A stretch of DNA of 35,643 nt from Lawsonibacter sp. (GCA_022801435.1 JAAWSG010000020.1:1-35643), one strand, 5' to 3'; numbered from the stretch's first letter, positions 11,001-19,343 are shown. The notes: a model not told the origin generated them from the sequence alone. Numbers and translations: made by a program.

Positions 11001-12059
11001 TCAGCTGTCCCATTCGTCCCGGAACCGGGCCAGATTTTCCCGGGTGACCGGGAGGTAGGGCAGCCAGACATAGTGCTCCTCCTCCAGCGCCACCGCCTGG
11101 GCCGGGTCCTCCCCGTGGTAGAGGGCCAGCGCCAGGTCCAGCATAGCCTTGGCCTGTCCCTGGGCGTCGTTGAACACTGTGCCGTACAGCTCCCCCGCCT
11201 CCAGGGCCTCCAGGGCGGGCTTGGTGGCGTCGATCCCCACCACCATGGGCCAGTCCTCCAGGGGGCGTTCTGTCTCCTTCAGGGCGTCGATGGCTCCCAG
11301 GGCCATGTCGTCGTTGTTGGACAGGATGACCTCGACCTGCCCGCCGAACTCCTCCAGCCAGCGGGCGGTCCGGGCGGAGGCCTGAGCCCGGTTCCAGTTG
11401 GCGGTGTCCCGGGCCAGCCGCTCCACCTCCACCCCGCCGTCGGCGATGGTCTGGATGGCGTACTCGGTGCGCAGCAGGGAGTCCTGATGGCCTGGCTCCC
11501 CCTCCAGCATGACGTACTGCACCACCCCGTCCCCGTTCCGGTCCCACCGCGCCGGGTCGGAGGTCCAGGCGTTCAGGACCAGCTCCCCCTCCAGGGTTCC
11601 GCTCTCCTGGGCGCTGGCCCCCACGTAGTAGGTGTGCTCCCAGCGCTGGATGTCCTCATCCACCGGCTGGCGGTTGAAGAAGATCAGGGGGACCCCCTCC
11701 GCCTCCGCCTTGTCCACAATCACCGCCGCCCCCGTCCGGTCCACCATGTTGACGCACAGGATGTCGCACCCCCGGGCCAGAAAGCGGTCCACGTGGTCCA
11801 TCTGGGTGGTCTGGTTGTGCCGGCTGTCCGAGATGAACAGGATGATTTTTTGTCCGATGCGGCTCTCCTCCTCCTGGGCCAGCTGCTCCAGGCTCTGGGA
11901 CATGGAGGAGATGAAGGTGTCGTCCTGGCTGTACAGGGTCACGCCAATGCGTAAAATGCCGTCCTCCTCCTCCCCGCCGCAGGAGGGCAGAAGGAGGAGC
12001 AGGGCCAGCAGCAGGCTAAGACGTGACCGGGAAGAGCAGCTTCTGGTTGTCGGGCGCAT
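11001..12059 (-). CDS. Galactose/glucose-binding lipoprotein (MglB-like, second copy)
   Basis: A 352-residue periplasmic-type sugar-binding lipoprotein. Signal peptide with LPSC lipobox (Cys27). Aligned by eye with E. coli MglB it keeps all the known sugar contacts: Asp47, Phe49, Asn104, His191, Asp193, Arg197, Trp222, Asn249, Asp277 and Asn297 (E. coli D14, F16, N91, H152, D154, R158, W183, N211, D236, N256). It also keeps the EF-hand-like calcium loop DRNGDGVVQ at about 173-181. It should therefore bind galactose or glucose. No permease or ATPase gene is adjacent; instead it follows the kinase and the anchored binding protein, so a sensing role is likely, though it could also deliver sugar to MglAC. 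The ATG has GGGGAGG seven bases upstream inside the previous gene, which it overlaps by 44 nt. Confidence 0.85.
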   Translation of the reverse strand: MRPTTRSCSSRSRLSLLLALLLLLPSCGGEEEDGILRIGVTLYSQDDTFISSMSQSLEQLAQEEESRIGQKIILFISDSRHNQTTQMDHVDRFLARGCDILCVNMVDRTGAAVIVDKAEAEGVPLIFFNRQPVDEDIQRWEHTYYVGASAQESGTLEGELVLNAWTSDPARWDRNGDGVVQYVMLEGEPGHQDSLLRTEYAIQTIADGGVEVERLARDTANWNRAQASARTARWLEEFGGQVEVILSNNDDMALGAIDALKETERPLEDWPMVVGIDATKPALEALEAGELYGTVFNDAQGQAKAMLDLALALYHGEDPAQAVALEEEHYVWLPYLPVTRENLARFRDEWDS

Positions 12060-12933
12060 AGATATCCTCCCCTCTCACGATGAAAAAGCTCAGCGGCTCC
12101 AGCTCCTCGGGCTGTCCCCGCACCGCCTGGACCGCCTGACGGACGGCCAGATAGCCGGCGGCGTAGTCGCTCCAGGCGGCCACGGCGGAGATGGTCCGGC
12201 GCTCCAGCTGGGCGGTGACGGCGGTGGAGGAGCCCACCCCGTAGAGGGCAAAGTCCAGCCCCTCCGCTATCTTTTGGGCTCCGGCCCGGCGGGTAGCCCC
12301 CGGCTCGAAGGTCATGACCCAGTCCGCCCCCCGCTCCGGCAGGCCGGCCGCCGTCTCCGCGGGGACTCCGGCCTGGACCAGGGCCTCCAGGGCGGCGTCC
12401 AGACGGGGCCCCGCCTCGGGACAGACCGAGCGGCTGTCCAGCAGCAGCACCTTCCCCCCGTCCCAGTCCTCCAGCAGGGCCTGAGCCAGGGCGCGGCCCA
12501 GCGCCCCTCCGTCCGGCGTCACCGTCCCCGTCCCCCTGTCCAGGCCGGAGCCCAAGCTGACCACCGGGGGCGGGCTGGAGAGCTGGTCCAGGGCGGCGGA
12601 CAGGGAGGCCGTGTCCACCGGGAGGACGATGAGGGCGTCCGCGCCCCCCTCCGCCTCCCGGCGCAGCAGCTCGGCCTGCTCCCGGCTGTCGCTCTGGACG
12701 GTGGGGGTGAGGAAGCGCAGCTCCGCCCCCAGCTCGTCCGCCGCCTGCTCCATCCCCTGGCGGGCGGCGGCGAAGGCGGCGCTGTCCGTGTCCCGGAGGA
12801 GGACGGACAGGGAGAGCAGCCGCGGCTCCCCCCGGTCCCGGAGGAGCTGGGGGATGAGGATGCTCAGCACCACCAGCAGGCCCAGCACCCCCAGGATGAC
12901 AATCTCCACCAGGTTGTTTTTTTGTGTCTTCAT
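12016..12933 (-). CDS. Membrane-anchored periplasmic-binding-protein-like protein
   Basis: A 305-residue protein with one N-terminal transmembrane segment (about 9-28, VEIVILGVLGLLVVLSILI) and no lipobox Cys, followed by a type I periplasmic sugar-binding fold: LSLSVLLRDTDSAAFAAARQGMEQAA at the first helix and GADALIVLPVD as the second strand. Most sugar-contact residues seen in the two MglB-like proteins are absent, and the ligand is unknown. The topology matches XylFII of Clostridium beijerinckii, a membrane-anchored binding protein that signals to a LytS-type kinase. Its ATG overlaps the kinase stop by 4 nt (ATGA), indicating coupled synthesis. I infer that it is the kinase's extracytoplasmic partner. 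A LacI-like regulator is excluded by the lack of a helix-turn-helix domain. Confidence 0.7.
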   Translation of the reverse strand: MKTQKNNLVEIVILGVLGLLVVLSILIPQLLRDRGEPRLLSLSVLLRDTDSAAFAAARQGMEQAADELGAELRFLTPTVQSDSREQAELLRREAEGGADALIVLPVDTASLSAALDQLSSPPPVVSLGSGLDRGTGTVTPDGGALGRALAQALLEDWDGGKVLLLDSRSVCPEAGPRLDAALEALVQAGVPAETAAGLPERGADWVMTFEPGATRRAGAQKIAEGLDFALYGVGSSTAVTAQLERRTISAVAAWSDYAAGYLAVRQAVQAVRGQPEELEPLSFFIVRGEDIYAPDNQKLLFPVTS

Positions 12934-14741
12934 AGCACCTCCCCCTGCTGCACACAGGCGGCCTGCTCCCGGGTGAGGGCAGGCAGGCGGATGCGGACCA
13001 GGGTCCCCTCGTCCGGCTCGCTGAGGATGGTCAGGCCGTAGGGCTCCCCAAAGGTGAGGCGGATACGCTGGTGGACGTTGCGCACCCCGATGCCCGAGCC
13101 GCTGCCGCCGGTCTGGGCCCCGCCCTCCTTCAGCAGGCCGGCCACCGTCTCCGGCGGCATCCCTGTGCCGTTGTCCTGCACGTCCACAATCAGGTCCCCG
13201 TCCTGCCGGTAGGCGGAGACCCGGATCTCCCCGTCGTCCTCCGCCCCCGCCATGCCGTGGTAGATGGCGTTCTCCAGCAGGGGCTGGACGATGAGCTTCA
13301 GGGTGTACAGCTCCCCGGTTTCCTCCTGGGCCTCAATCCGGGCGGTGAACCGGTTTTTGAAGCGGATCTGCTGGATGTTCATATAGTGCCGGGCGTGGTC
13401 CAGCTCGTCGGACAGGGGGATGATATTTTTCCCCTTGCTCAGGGAGATGCGGAAGAACCGGGCCAGGGAGGTAACCATCCGGATGGCCTCCTCCTGCCGC
13501 CCCGACTCCACCATCCAGATGACCGAGTCCAGGGTGTTGTAGAGGAAGTGGGGGTTGATCTGGGACTGGAGCACCTGGAGCTCGCTGCGGCGCTTCTGCC
13601 CCTCCTGCTGGATGACATCCTGCATCAAGTGGCGCATGGTGGACACCATGGAGCGCACCGAGCGGCTCAGGTGCTGCACCTCATAGCAGCCCCCCTCCTC
13701 AATCTCCACGTCCAGCCCCCGCTCCAGCGCCTTCACCGACTGGTCCAGCCGGCGGATGGGGTCGGAGATGCGGGCGGAGATGAGAAAGTTGAGGAAGGCC
13801 ATGAGAAAGATGGCGAAGAGGAGGAGGGACAGGCCGAACAGGAGCATCTGGGAGGAGCCGGTGAGCCGGCCGGAGGCGGGAGTGACTCCCACCAGCTTCC
13901 AGCCGGTGTAGCCCACCGTCTTGACCGTCACCTGGCGGGACTGGCCCTGGAAGCTCTCGGTGTGGCTTCCGTCCCGGTAGGCGGCGGCGGCCTGGTTGTT
14001 CTCCTCCAGCAGCCCGGCATAGATGAGCTGCTGCCGGGGGTGGTAGATGAGCTCCCCGTCCTTGTCGATGAGGTACAGATAGCCCCCGTTGGCCAACTTC
14101 ACATCCCGGCACACCTGCTCAATCCCGCTGAAGCCCATGTCCACCAGCAAGACCCCCCGCTCGGTGACCCCGTTCCGGGTGAGCTCCACATGGTGGCTCA
14201 GGGAGACCACCCAGCGGTAGGGCAGGTCGGGGTCGTCAAAGATGTTCTGCACGTGGGGGGTGGAGAAGTGGAGGTTCTCCATGTTCCGGCTGGCCTCCTG
14301 GAACCACTCGCTCCCGGCGGGGCTGGCGCTCTCCTTGAGGGTGGCCAGGGGGACGGCGGAAATCAGGCCCCCCTCCCCGTCGAAGACCGCCAGGGAGACC
14401 AGGTCGTCCCGGTTCTCCTCATAGAGCAGCCCCAGGGCCTCGGTGTAGCTGCTCTCGGCCAGGTCGGTGTTTTTGATGACCCGATAGTACACCGTGTCCG
14501 CAATGCGCATCATCCGGCGCAGGTAGCTGTCCAGGCTCAGGTTGGCCTGGGCCAGGACTCGCTGGCTGTTCTCCGCCACAAGCTTCTCCGTGGAGGAGGT
14601 GAAGCGCCAAATGAGGCTCCCGCCCATCAGCAGGATGCCCGCCGCCGCCACCGCGGTGAAGGACAGGGAGAGCACCATCTGAATGCTCATCTTCCGGTAT
14701 CGCTCCCCCCACTGGACGGCCAGGTCGTGAAAAACAGACAT
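12930..14741 (-). CDS. YesM-type sensor histidine kinase
   Basis: A 603-residue membrane kinase of the YesM/LytS-like His_kinase family. TM1 is about residues 20-46, then a large extracytoplasmic dCACHE-like sensor domain (about 50-295, with YLYLIDKDGELIYHP), TM2 about 298-322, a HAMP linker (ISARISDPIRRLDQ), the phosphoacceptor region QINPHFLYNTLD (His398), the N box PLLENAIYHG and the ATP-binding glycine motifs DNGTGMP and GSGIGVRNVHQRI. The ATG follows GGAGGGGATCGTT. It lies directly after the response regulator gene (36-bp gap) and overlaps the anchored binding protein gene, so these products probably form one sensing unit for galactose or a related sugar. Confidence 0.93.
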   Translation of the reverse strand: MSVFHDLAVQWGERYRKMSIQMVLSLSFTAVAAAGILLMGGSLIWRFTSSTEKLVAENSQRVLAQANLSLDSYLRRMMRIADTVYYRVIKNTDLAESSYTEALGLLYEENRDDLVSLAVFDGEGGLISAVPLATLKESASPAGSEWFQEASRNMENLHFSTPHVQNIFDDPDLPYRWVVSLSHHVELTRNGVTERGVLLVDMGFSGIEQVCRDVKLANGGYLYLIDKDGELIYHPRQQLIYAGLLEENNQAAAAYRDGSHTESFQGQSRQVTVKTVGYTGWKLVGVTPASGRLTGSSQMLLFGLSLLLFAIFLMAFLNFLISARISDPIRRLDQSVKALERGLDVEIEEGGCYEVQHLSRSVRSMVSTMRHLMQDVIQQEGQKRRSELQVLQSQINPHFLYNTLDSVIWMVESGRQEEAIRMVTSLARFFRISLSKGKNIIPLSDELDHARHYMNIQQIRFKNRFTARIEAQEETGELYTLKLIVQPLLENAIYHGMAGAEDDGEIRVSAYRQDGDLIVDVQDNGTGMPPETVAGLLKEGGAQTGGSGSGIGVRNVHQRIRLTFGEPYGLTILSEPDEGTLVRIRLPALTREQAACVQQGEVL

Positions 14742-14777
14742 AACGATCCCCCTCCTGAGTGCTCCGGGGCGTCCCCT

Positions 14778-16388
14778 CTAGGACGGAGTCTTCCCGCCGG
14801 CCCGGAATTTAGACGGCGACACCCCGAAGTGCCGCTTGAAGACGTAGCTGAAGTAGTTGGGGTCGGCGTACCCCGTCTGTCCGGCGATGAGGTAGGTCTT
14901 CTCATCCGTGTCCCGGAGCAGCCGGGCGGCCTGCTCCATGCGCACCTCGGTGACATAGGCGGTGAAGGTCATCCCCACCTCCCGCTTGAACAGGGTGGAG
15001 AAGTAGGTGGGGGACAGGTGGAGGTGGGAGCACAGGCAGTCCACGCTCAGCGTCTCGTCGGCGTAGTGGCCGGCGATGTAGTCCTTGGCCTGCTCCACCA
15101 TGCGCCCGGCGGAGTCGGTGCGCTGGCGGCCCAGCAGCTCCCGGAGGCGGAGGCAGCGCTCCTCCAGCCACCGGCCCAGCTCCTCCGGCCCGGAGAAGTC
15201 GGACACCGGGACCGCGCCGGTGAAGTTTTTGCCGAACACCTCCTCCACCGCCACGCCCCCCAGCCGGGCCAGCCGCACCAGGCAGGTGACCAGCTCCAGC
15301 AGGAAGAGGCGGCACTGGGCCAGGGACAGCCCCGCCTGCCCCAGCCGCTCCATCAGCCCCCGGACCGCCTGCTCCACCTGCTCGGGGGAGCCCAGCTTGA
15401 CGGCGGCGGACAGAGCCCGCTGGTCCGCCTCCTCAAAGGAGAGCTCGGCGGCGGGCTGCTCCTCCAGGTCCCCGATGTAGAGCACCCGGTCCTTGCCCAT
15501 CAGCACCCGGTAGTCCAGGGCGGAGCGGGCCTCCTCCACACTGCGGTGCAGCTCCTCCGGTCCGGGGCAGAGGCGGCCCACCCCGGCGGCCAGAGAGACC
15601 CCCAAATAGCTCTGGGACAGGCGGGACAGCCGCTCCAGCTCCTCCAGCAGGGGATAGAGCCGGTCCTCCCCGGACAGCTGGACCAGCAGCGCCGCCGCGT
15701 CCCCGTAGAGCACCGTCCGGACGCCGCAGCCCTCCAGGGCGAAGTGCTCCTCCAGGAAGGACTGCACCGACAGCAGCAGCAGCTCGTCCCGGTCCTCCTC
15801 CCCCTCCCCGGGCAGGTCCGCGTGGACCAGGGCGGCGGTCCACAGGCCGGGGCGCAGCTCAATCTCATACCGGGCGGCCCGGTCCTGGATCTGCTCGGGC
15901 GGCAGCTGTCCCCCCAGCAGGCGGGTGTAGAACAGCTCCCGGAGGACGGGCAGGCTCTCCTCATACCGGCGGCGGAGGGTCTCCATATCCCGCCGCTCCA
16001 GCCGCTGGCGGTCCAGCTGTTCCCGCAGGCGGGTCAGCACCTGGGACAGCTCGGGGGCGTTGATGGGTTTCAGGATATACTCCGACACCCCCATGCTCAC
16101 CGCCTGCCGGGCGTACTCAAAGTCGTCAAAGCCGGAAAAAACCACCAGCCGCGCCCCGGGCAGGGACTGGCGCAGGCGGCGGCACAGCTCCAGCCCGTCC
16201 ATGAAGGGCATTTTTATGTCGGTGAGCACCACATCGGGCCGCAGCTGCTCGGCCAGCTCCAGGGCCTCCTCCCCGTTGCCCGCCTCCCCCACCAGAGAGA
16301 AGCCCAGGGCGCTCCAGTCGATTTTCAGGCTGATGCCGGTGCGGATCTCCTCCTCATCGTCCGCCAGCAGGACGCGGTACTCCTCCAT
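14778..16388 (-). CDS. AraC-type response regulator (YesN-like)
   Basis: A 536-residue two-component regulator. The receiver domain (1-120) has the acidic pocket ADDEEE (Asp10, Asp11), phosphoacceptor Asp57 in LTDIKMPFMDG and the conserved Lys in YILKPINAPEL. A long middle region of about 300 residues links it to a C-terminal AraC/XylS helix-turn-helix pair (about the last 100 residues, SPTYFSTLFKREVGM and PNYFSYVFKRHFGVSPSKFR). Such regulators normally activate a sugar transporter operon, here presumably mglBAC upstream. The start is the ATG at 16388 with GGAGGGAG five bases before it; a start ten codons earlier would cross that ribosome site. Only about 30 bp separate it from the upstream terminator. 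Confidence 0.92.
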   Translation of the reverse strand: MEEYRVLLADDEEEIRTGISLKIDWSALGFSLVGEAGNGEEALELAEQLRPDVVLTDIKMPFMDGLELCRRLRQSLPGARLVVFSGFDDFEYARQAVSMGVSEYILKPINAPELSQVLTRLREQLDRQRLERRDMETLRRRYEESLPVLRELFYTRLLGGQLPPEQIQDRAARYEIELRPGLWTAALVHADLPGEGEEDRDELLLLSVQSFLEEHFALEGCGVRTVLYGDAAALLVQLSGEDRLYPLLEELERLSRLSQSYLGVSLAAGVGRLCPGPEELHRSVEEARSALDYRVLMGKDRVLYIGDLEEQPAAELSFEEADQRALSAAVKLGSPEQVEQAVRGLMERLGQAGLSLAQCRLFLLELVTCLVRLARLGGVAVEEVFGKNFTGAVPVSDFSGPEELGRWLEERCLRLRELLGRQRTDSAGRMVEQAKDYIAGHYADETLSVDCLCSHLHLSPTYFSTLFKREVGMTFTAYVTEVRMEQAARLLRDTDEKTYLIAGQTGYADPNYFSYVFKRHFGVSPSKFRAGGKTPS

Positions 16389-16419
16389 AGCTCCCTCCAT
16401 TCTTGCGCGGCGCGCCATT

Positions 16420-16450
16420 AAAAAGGGGCCGGCGCGGTCGCGCCGGCCCC
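16420..16450 (-). terminator. Terminator between the transport and sensor genes
   Basis: GGGGCCGGCGCG (16425-16436) and CGCGCCGGCCCC (16439-16450) are perfectly complementary; on the minus strand the stem is followed by T5. This should end most mglBAC transcripts. It lies 31 bp before the response regulator start, leaving little room for a separate promoter, so the sensor genes may depend on partial read-through. Confidence 0.85.
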
Positions 16451-16463
16451 ACAGACCATTGGT

Positions 16464-16637
16464 TCAGCGGTTCAGAATGCCCAGAGCGATCACTCCCACC
16501 AGGGCGGCAACACACAGTCCGATGAAAATATCCAAATATTTCAGGGGCACTCTGCGAAAATTCTCATAAAAGTTCTCAAAGGCGTTGAGCTGGCTGCGGT
16601 CGGGCCGCTCCTCCAGCCGCTTTTCGTCCCGGTCCAT
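16464..16637 (-). CDS. 57-residue single-span membrane protein after mglC
   Basis: A small protein with a charged N-terminal half (MDRDEKRLEERPDRSQ), an aromatic stretch (AFENFYENFRR), then one transmembrane helix (about residues 34-54, YLDIFIGLCVAALVGVIALGI) and a short NR tail. Its ATG overlaps the mglC stop as TAATG, so it is translationally coupled to the permease, and it is the last gene before the mgl terminator. I do not recognise a family. Coupling and topology suggest a small subunit or stabiliser of the transporter, which is inference. The predicted orientation puts the charged N-terminus in the cytoplasm. Confidence 0.75.
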   Translation of the reverse strand: MDRDEKRLEERPDRSQLNAFENFYENFRRVPLKYLDIFIGLCVAALVGVIALGILNR

Positions 16638-17641
16638 TACTTCTTGGCCAGGTACTTGCGCAGGTCAAGGGCCACGGCGATGATGATGACCAGGCCCTGG
16701 GCCACGAAGGTGTAGGCGGGGTCCACGCCCAGGAACTGCAGGCAGATTTTCAGGGCCTCGAAGACCAGCACGCCCACCAGGATGCCCGACACCCGGCCCA
16801 CGCCGCCGTTGGCGGAGACGCCGCCGATGGTACAGGCCGCGATGGCCTCCAGCTCATAGCCGAAGCCGGTGGCGGTGGAGGCGCCGCCCGCCTTGGCCCC
16901 CACCAGGAAGCCGGCCAGTCCGTACATCATGCCCGCCAGCAGGTAGATGCGGATGATGGTGGCGGTGACGTTGACGCCGGCCACCTGGGCGGCGGACTCG
17001 TTGCCGCCGATGGCGTACATGTACTTGCCGTGGCGGGTCTTGTTGTACAGGAAGAGGAAGTAGATGCCCACCAGGATAGCAAAGATAGCCAAATAGGGGA
17101 GCACACCCCCCACCGAGCTCCGGGCCACGTCGGAGTAGCTCTCCTTAAACCCGCCCAGAGGCTGGTTGTTGGTAATGATCTGGCAGGCGCCGTAGACGAT
17201 GGTCTGCATACCTAGGGTAGCGATAAAGGGGGGGACCTTCAAAAAGGCGATGACGCAGCCGTTGATGCCGCCGATGACCCCCATGATGATCATGACGATA
17301 ATCAGGGCCACGATCCAGTGGATGTCGGGGAACCAGGGGAGCATCCGGGCGGCGTAGGTGATGTCCTGAAGCATCATGGCGGACAGACAGGCGGCCAGGC
17401 CCACCTGACGGCCGGCGGACAGGTCTGTTCCCTTGGTAATCAGACAGCCGGACACACCGCAGGCAATGATGAACCGGGGGGACATGTTGATGAACAGGTT
17501 GCTGAAATTCCGGGGGGTAAAGAAGTTCTTGGTGGTCAGTCCAGTGATGATGGCCAGGAGCAGCACCAGCAGGATGATGGCGTTGTCCGACATGAATTTC
17601 AAAAGATTAAAGCCATTGGCCTTGTCCATTTTTTTCTCCAT
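16637..17641 (-). CDS. mglC: Galactose/methyl galactoside ABC transporter permease
   Basis: A 334-residue inner-membrane permease of the BPD_transp_2 family (MglC/RbsC type) with eight or more hydrophobic helices. Landmarks include ISGCLITKGTDLSAGRQVGLAA near residues 55-80 (degenerate form of the usual GIDLSVG motif), NGCVIAFLKVPPFIATLGM, and AIAACTIGGVSANGGVGRVSGILVGVLVFE, all typical of galactoside permeases. It forms the channel for MglB-delivered sugar with MglA. The ATG follows AGGAGAGAACACT and lies 15 bp after mglA; its stop overlaps the small membrane protein start. Substrate is assigned from family and from the galKT context. Confidence 0.93.
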   Translation of the reverse strand: MEKKMDKANGFNLLKFMSDNAIILLVLLLAIITGLTTKNFFTPRNFSNLFINMSPRFIIACGVSGCLITKGTDLSAGRQVGLAACLSAMMLQDITYAARMLPWFPDIHWIVALIIVMIIMGVIGGINGCVIAFLKVPPFIATLGMQTIVYGACQIITNNQPLGGFKESYSDVARSSVGGVLPYLAIFAILVGIYFLFLYNKTRHGKYMYAIGGNESAAQVAGVNVTATIIRIYLLAGMMYGLAGFLVGAKAGGASTATGFGYELEAIAACTIGGVSANGGVGRVSGILVGVLVFEALKICLQFLGVDPAYTFVAQGLVIIIAVALDLRKYLAKK

Positions 17642-17656
17642 AGTGTTCTCTCCTCC

Positions 17657-19165
17657 TTACTCAAACTGGGTCGCCAGGGCCATGATGTTCTCCTGATTGG
17701 CGTCTTTGCCGTCGATAAAGCCGGTGACCCGGCCGTCGCACATGACCATGATGCGGTCCGCCATGCCGATCAGCTCGCTCATCTCAGAGGAAATCATGAT
17801 GATGCTCTTGCCCTGCTTGGCCAGCTCGGCGATGATGCAGTAGATCTCATACTTGGCCCCCACGTCGATACCTCGGGTGGGCTCGTCCATAATGAACACG
17901 TCCGGGTCGTTGGCCAGCCAGCGGCTGATGAGCACCTTCTGCTGGTTGCCGCCGGACAGGGTCTGGATCTGGGTCTTGGAGGAGGGGGTCTTGATGGACA
18001 GCTTGGCCACGTTGTCCTGGACCAGCTTCTCAATCTTCCCGTCGTTGAGCATGATGCCCGCCACCAGGTACTGGTCCAGGGAGGCGATGGACACGTTGTC
18101 CGCGATGGACAGCACCCCCAGGATGCCGGTGGCCCGCCGGTCCTCGGTGAGCAGGGCGATGCCGTTTCGGATGGCGTCCTGGGGCTGGTTGATCTTCAGC
18201 TCCTTGCCCTTATAGACGATGCGACCGGCGCTGTGGCAGCGCAGGCCGAACAGGCCCTCCATCAGCTCGGTGCGCTGGGCCCCAACCAGGCCGGCCACCC
18301 CCAAGATCTCCCCCTTGCGGACGCTGAAGGTGGCGTGGCGGAAGCTCTTGGGGTTGATGGAGGTGAAGTCCTCCACCTCAAAGACCGCCTCGCCGGGGAT
18401 GTTCTCCCGCCTGGGGTAGAGGTTGGACAGCTCCCGGCCCACCATCTTGGTGATGATGAAGTCGGTGGTCAGCTCCTTGGCGCTCCAGGTCCCCACGTAC
18501 TGGCCGTCCCGCATGATGGTGACCTCGTCGCTGATACGCAAAATCTCGTCCATCTTGTGGCTGATGTAGACGATGGACACCCCCTTGCTCCGCAGCTCGT
18601 TGACGATGGTGAACAGGGCCTCCACCTCGGCGGCGGTGAGGGAGGAGGTGGGCTCGTCCAAAATCAGCACCTTGCAGTCGGCGGAGACGGCCTTTGCGAT
18701 CTCCACCAGCTGCATCTGGGAGACGCTGAGGGTCCCCAGCTTGGCCTTGGGGTCGTAGTTCAGGTGGACCTCCTGGAGCACCTTGGCCGCGTCCTGATAC
18801 ATTTTCTCGTGGTCGATGAGCTGCATGGGTCCGAAGTGCCTGACCGGGTAGCGGCCCACATAGATGTTTTCCCCGATGGAGCGCTCCGGGATGGGCTGGA
18901 GCTCCTGATGGACCATGGCGATGCCCCGGTTCAGGGCGTCCAGAGGTCCGTTGATCTGGACCCGCTGGCCCTCATAGATGACCTCTCCCTCGTCCATGTG
19001 ATAGATGCCGAACATGCACTTCATCAGGGTGGACTTCCCCGCGCCGTTCTCCCCCATCAGGGCGTGGACAGTACCGGGGCGGAGCTTGAGCTGGGCGTGG
19101 TCCAGGGCCTTGACCCCGGGGAAGGTCTTGACCACCCCGCTCATTTCCAAACGATATTCTGACAA
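17657..19165 (-). CDS. mglA: Galactose/methyl galactoside ABC transporter ATPase
   Basis: A 502-residue double-domain sugar ABC ATPase of the MglA/RbsA type. First cassette: Walker A GENGAGKST (about 38-46), signature region LSVSQMQLVEIAKA and Walker B VLILDEPTSSL. Second cassette: a degenerate Walker A around GLVGAQRTE, signature LSGGNQQKV and VFIMDEPTRGIDVGAK. This asymmetry is normal for the family. The start is a TTG at 19165 with GAGGGGG nine bases upstream; the next ATG, seven codons in, has no ribosome site. It is separated from mglB by a 178-bp gap holding stable stem-loops. Confidence 0.95.
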   Translation of the reverse strand: MSEYRLEMSGVVKTFPGVKALDHAQLKLRPGTVHALMGENGAGKSTLMKCMFGIYHMDEGEVIYEGQRVQINGPLDALNRGIAMVHQELQPIPERSIGENIYVGRYPVRHFGPMQLIDHEKMYQDAAKVLQEVHLNYDPKAKLGTLSVSQMQLVEIAKAVSADCKVLILDEPTSSLTAAEVEALFTIVNELRSKGVSIVYISHKMDEILRISDEVTIMRDGQYVGTWSAKELTTDFIITKMVGRELSNLYPRRENIPGEAVFEVEDFTSINPKSFRHATFSVRKGEILGVAGLVGAQRTELMEGLFGLRCHSAGRIVYKGKELKINQPQDAIRNGIALLTEDRRATGILGVLSIADNVSIASLDQYLVAGIMLNDGKIEKLVQDNVAKLSIKTPSSKTQIQTLSGGNQQKVLISRWLANDPDVFIMDEPTRGIDVGAKYEIYCIIAELAKQGKSIIMISSEMSELIGMADRIMVMCDGRVTGFIDGKDANQENIMALATQFE

Positions 19166-19204
19166 ATCACGGTTCCCCCTCTCTTACAGTTCTCCCGTTC
19201 CCTC

Positions 19205-19325
19205 TGCGCGGGGCCGGGAGCGGCGTCGCTATGCGCGGAATAAGCTGCGGGCACACTGTCTCCCGCGGTTTGCCCCGCGCACAAGATATAATGCAGGGTG
19301 CGTGCGCACCTGCGCACGCACCCTG
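19205..19325 (-). other. Stem-loop structures in the mglB-mglA gap
   Basis: A perfect 15-bp inverted repeat, arms 19294-19308 and 19311-19325 (CAGGGTGCGTGCGCA and its complement), with only two bases between, follows the mglB stop. A second perfect 10-bp pair, TGCGCGGGGC (19205-19214) and GCCCCGCGCA (19272-19281), closes a 57-nt segment. No T-run follows on the minus strand. Such structures between a binding-protein gene and its transporter genes often stabilise the upstream message or cause partial termination, so the binding protein is made in excess. Confidence 0.7.
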
Positions 19326-19343
19326 AAGGTTCCGGAATACCGA

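Noticed and set aside
12016-12933. LacI-family transcription regulator
   Set aside because: The fold of the main domain is shared with LacI proteins, but the N-terminus is a membrane helix and not a helix-turn-helix.
13071-16421. Very long open frame on the plus strand, antisense to the kinase and regulator genes
   Set aside because: It is a by-product of high GC and biased third positions; it lacks a ribosome site and recognisable domains, has a Gly/Pro/His/Gln-rich composition, and lies opposite clear genes. The same holds for 1826-4300 and 17318-19162.
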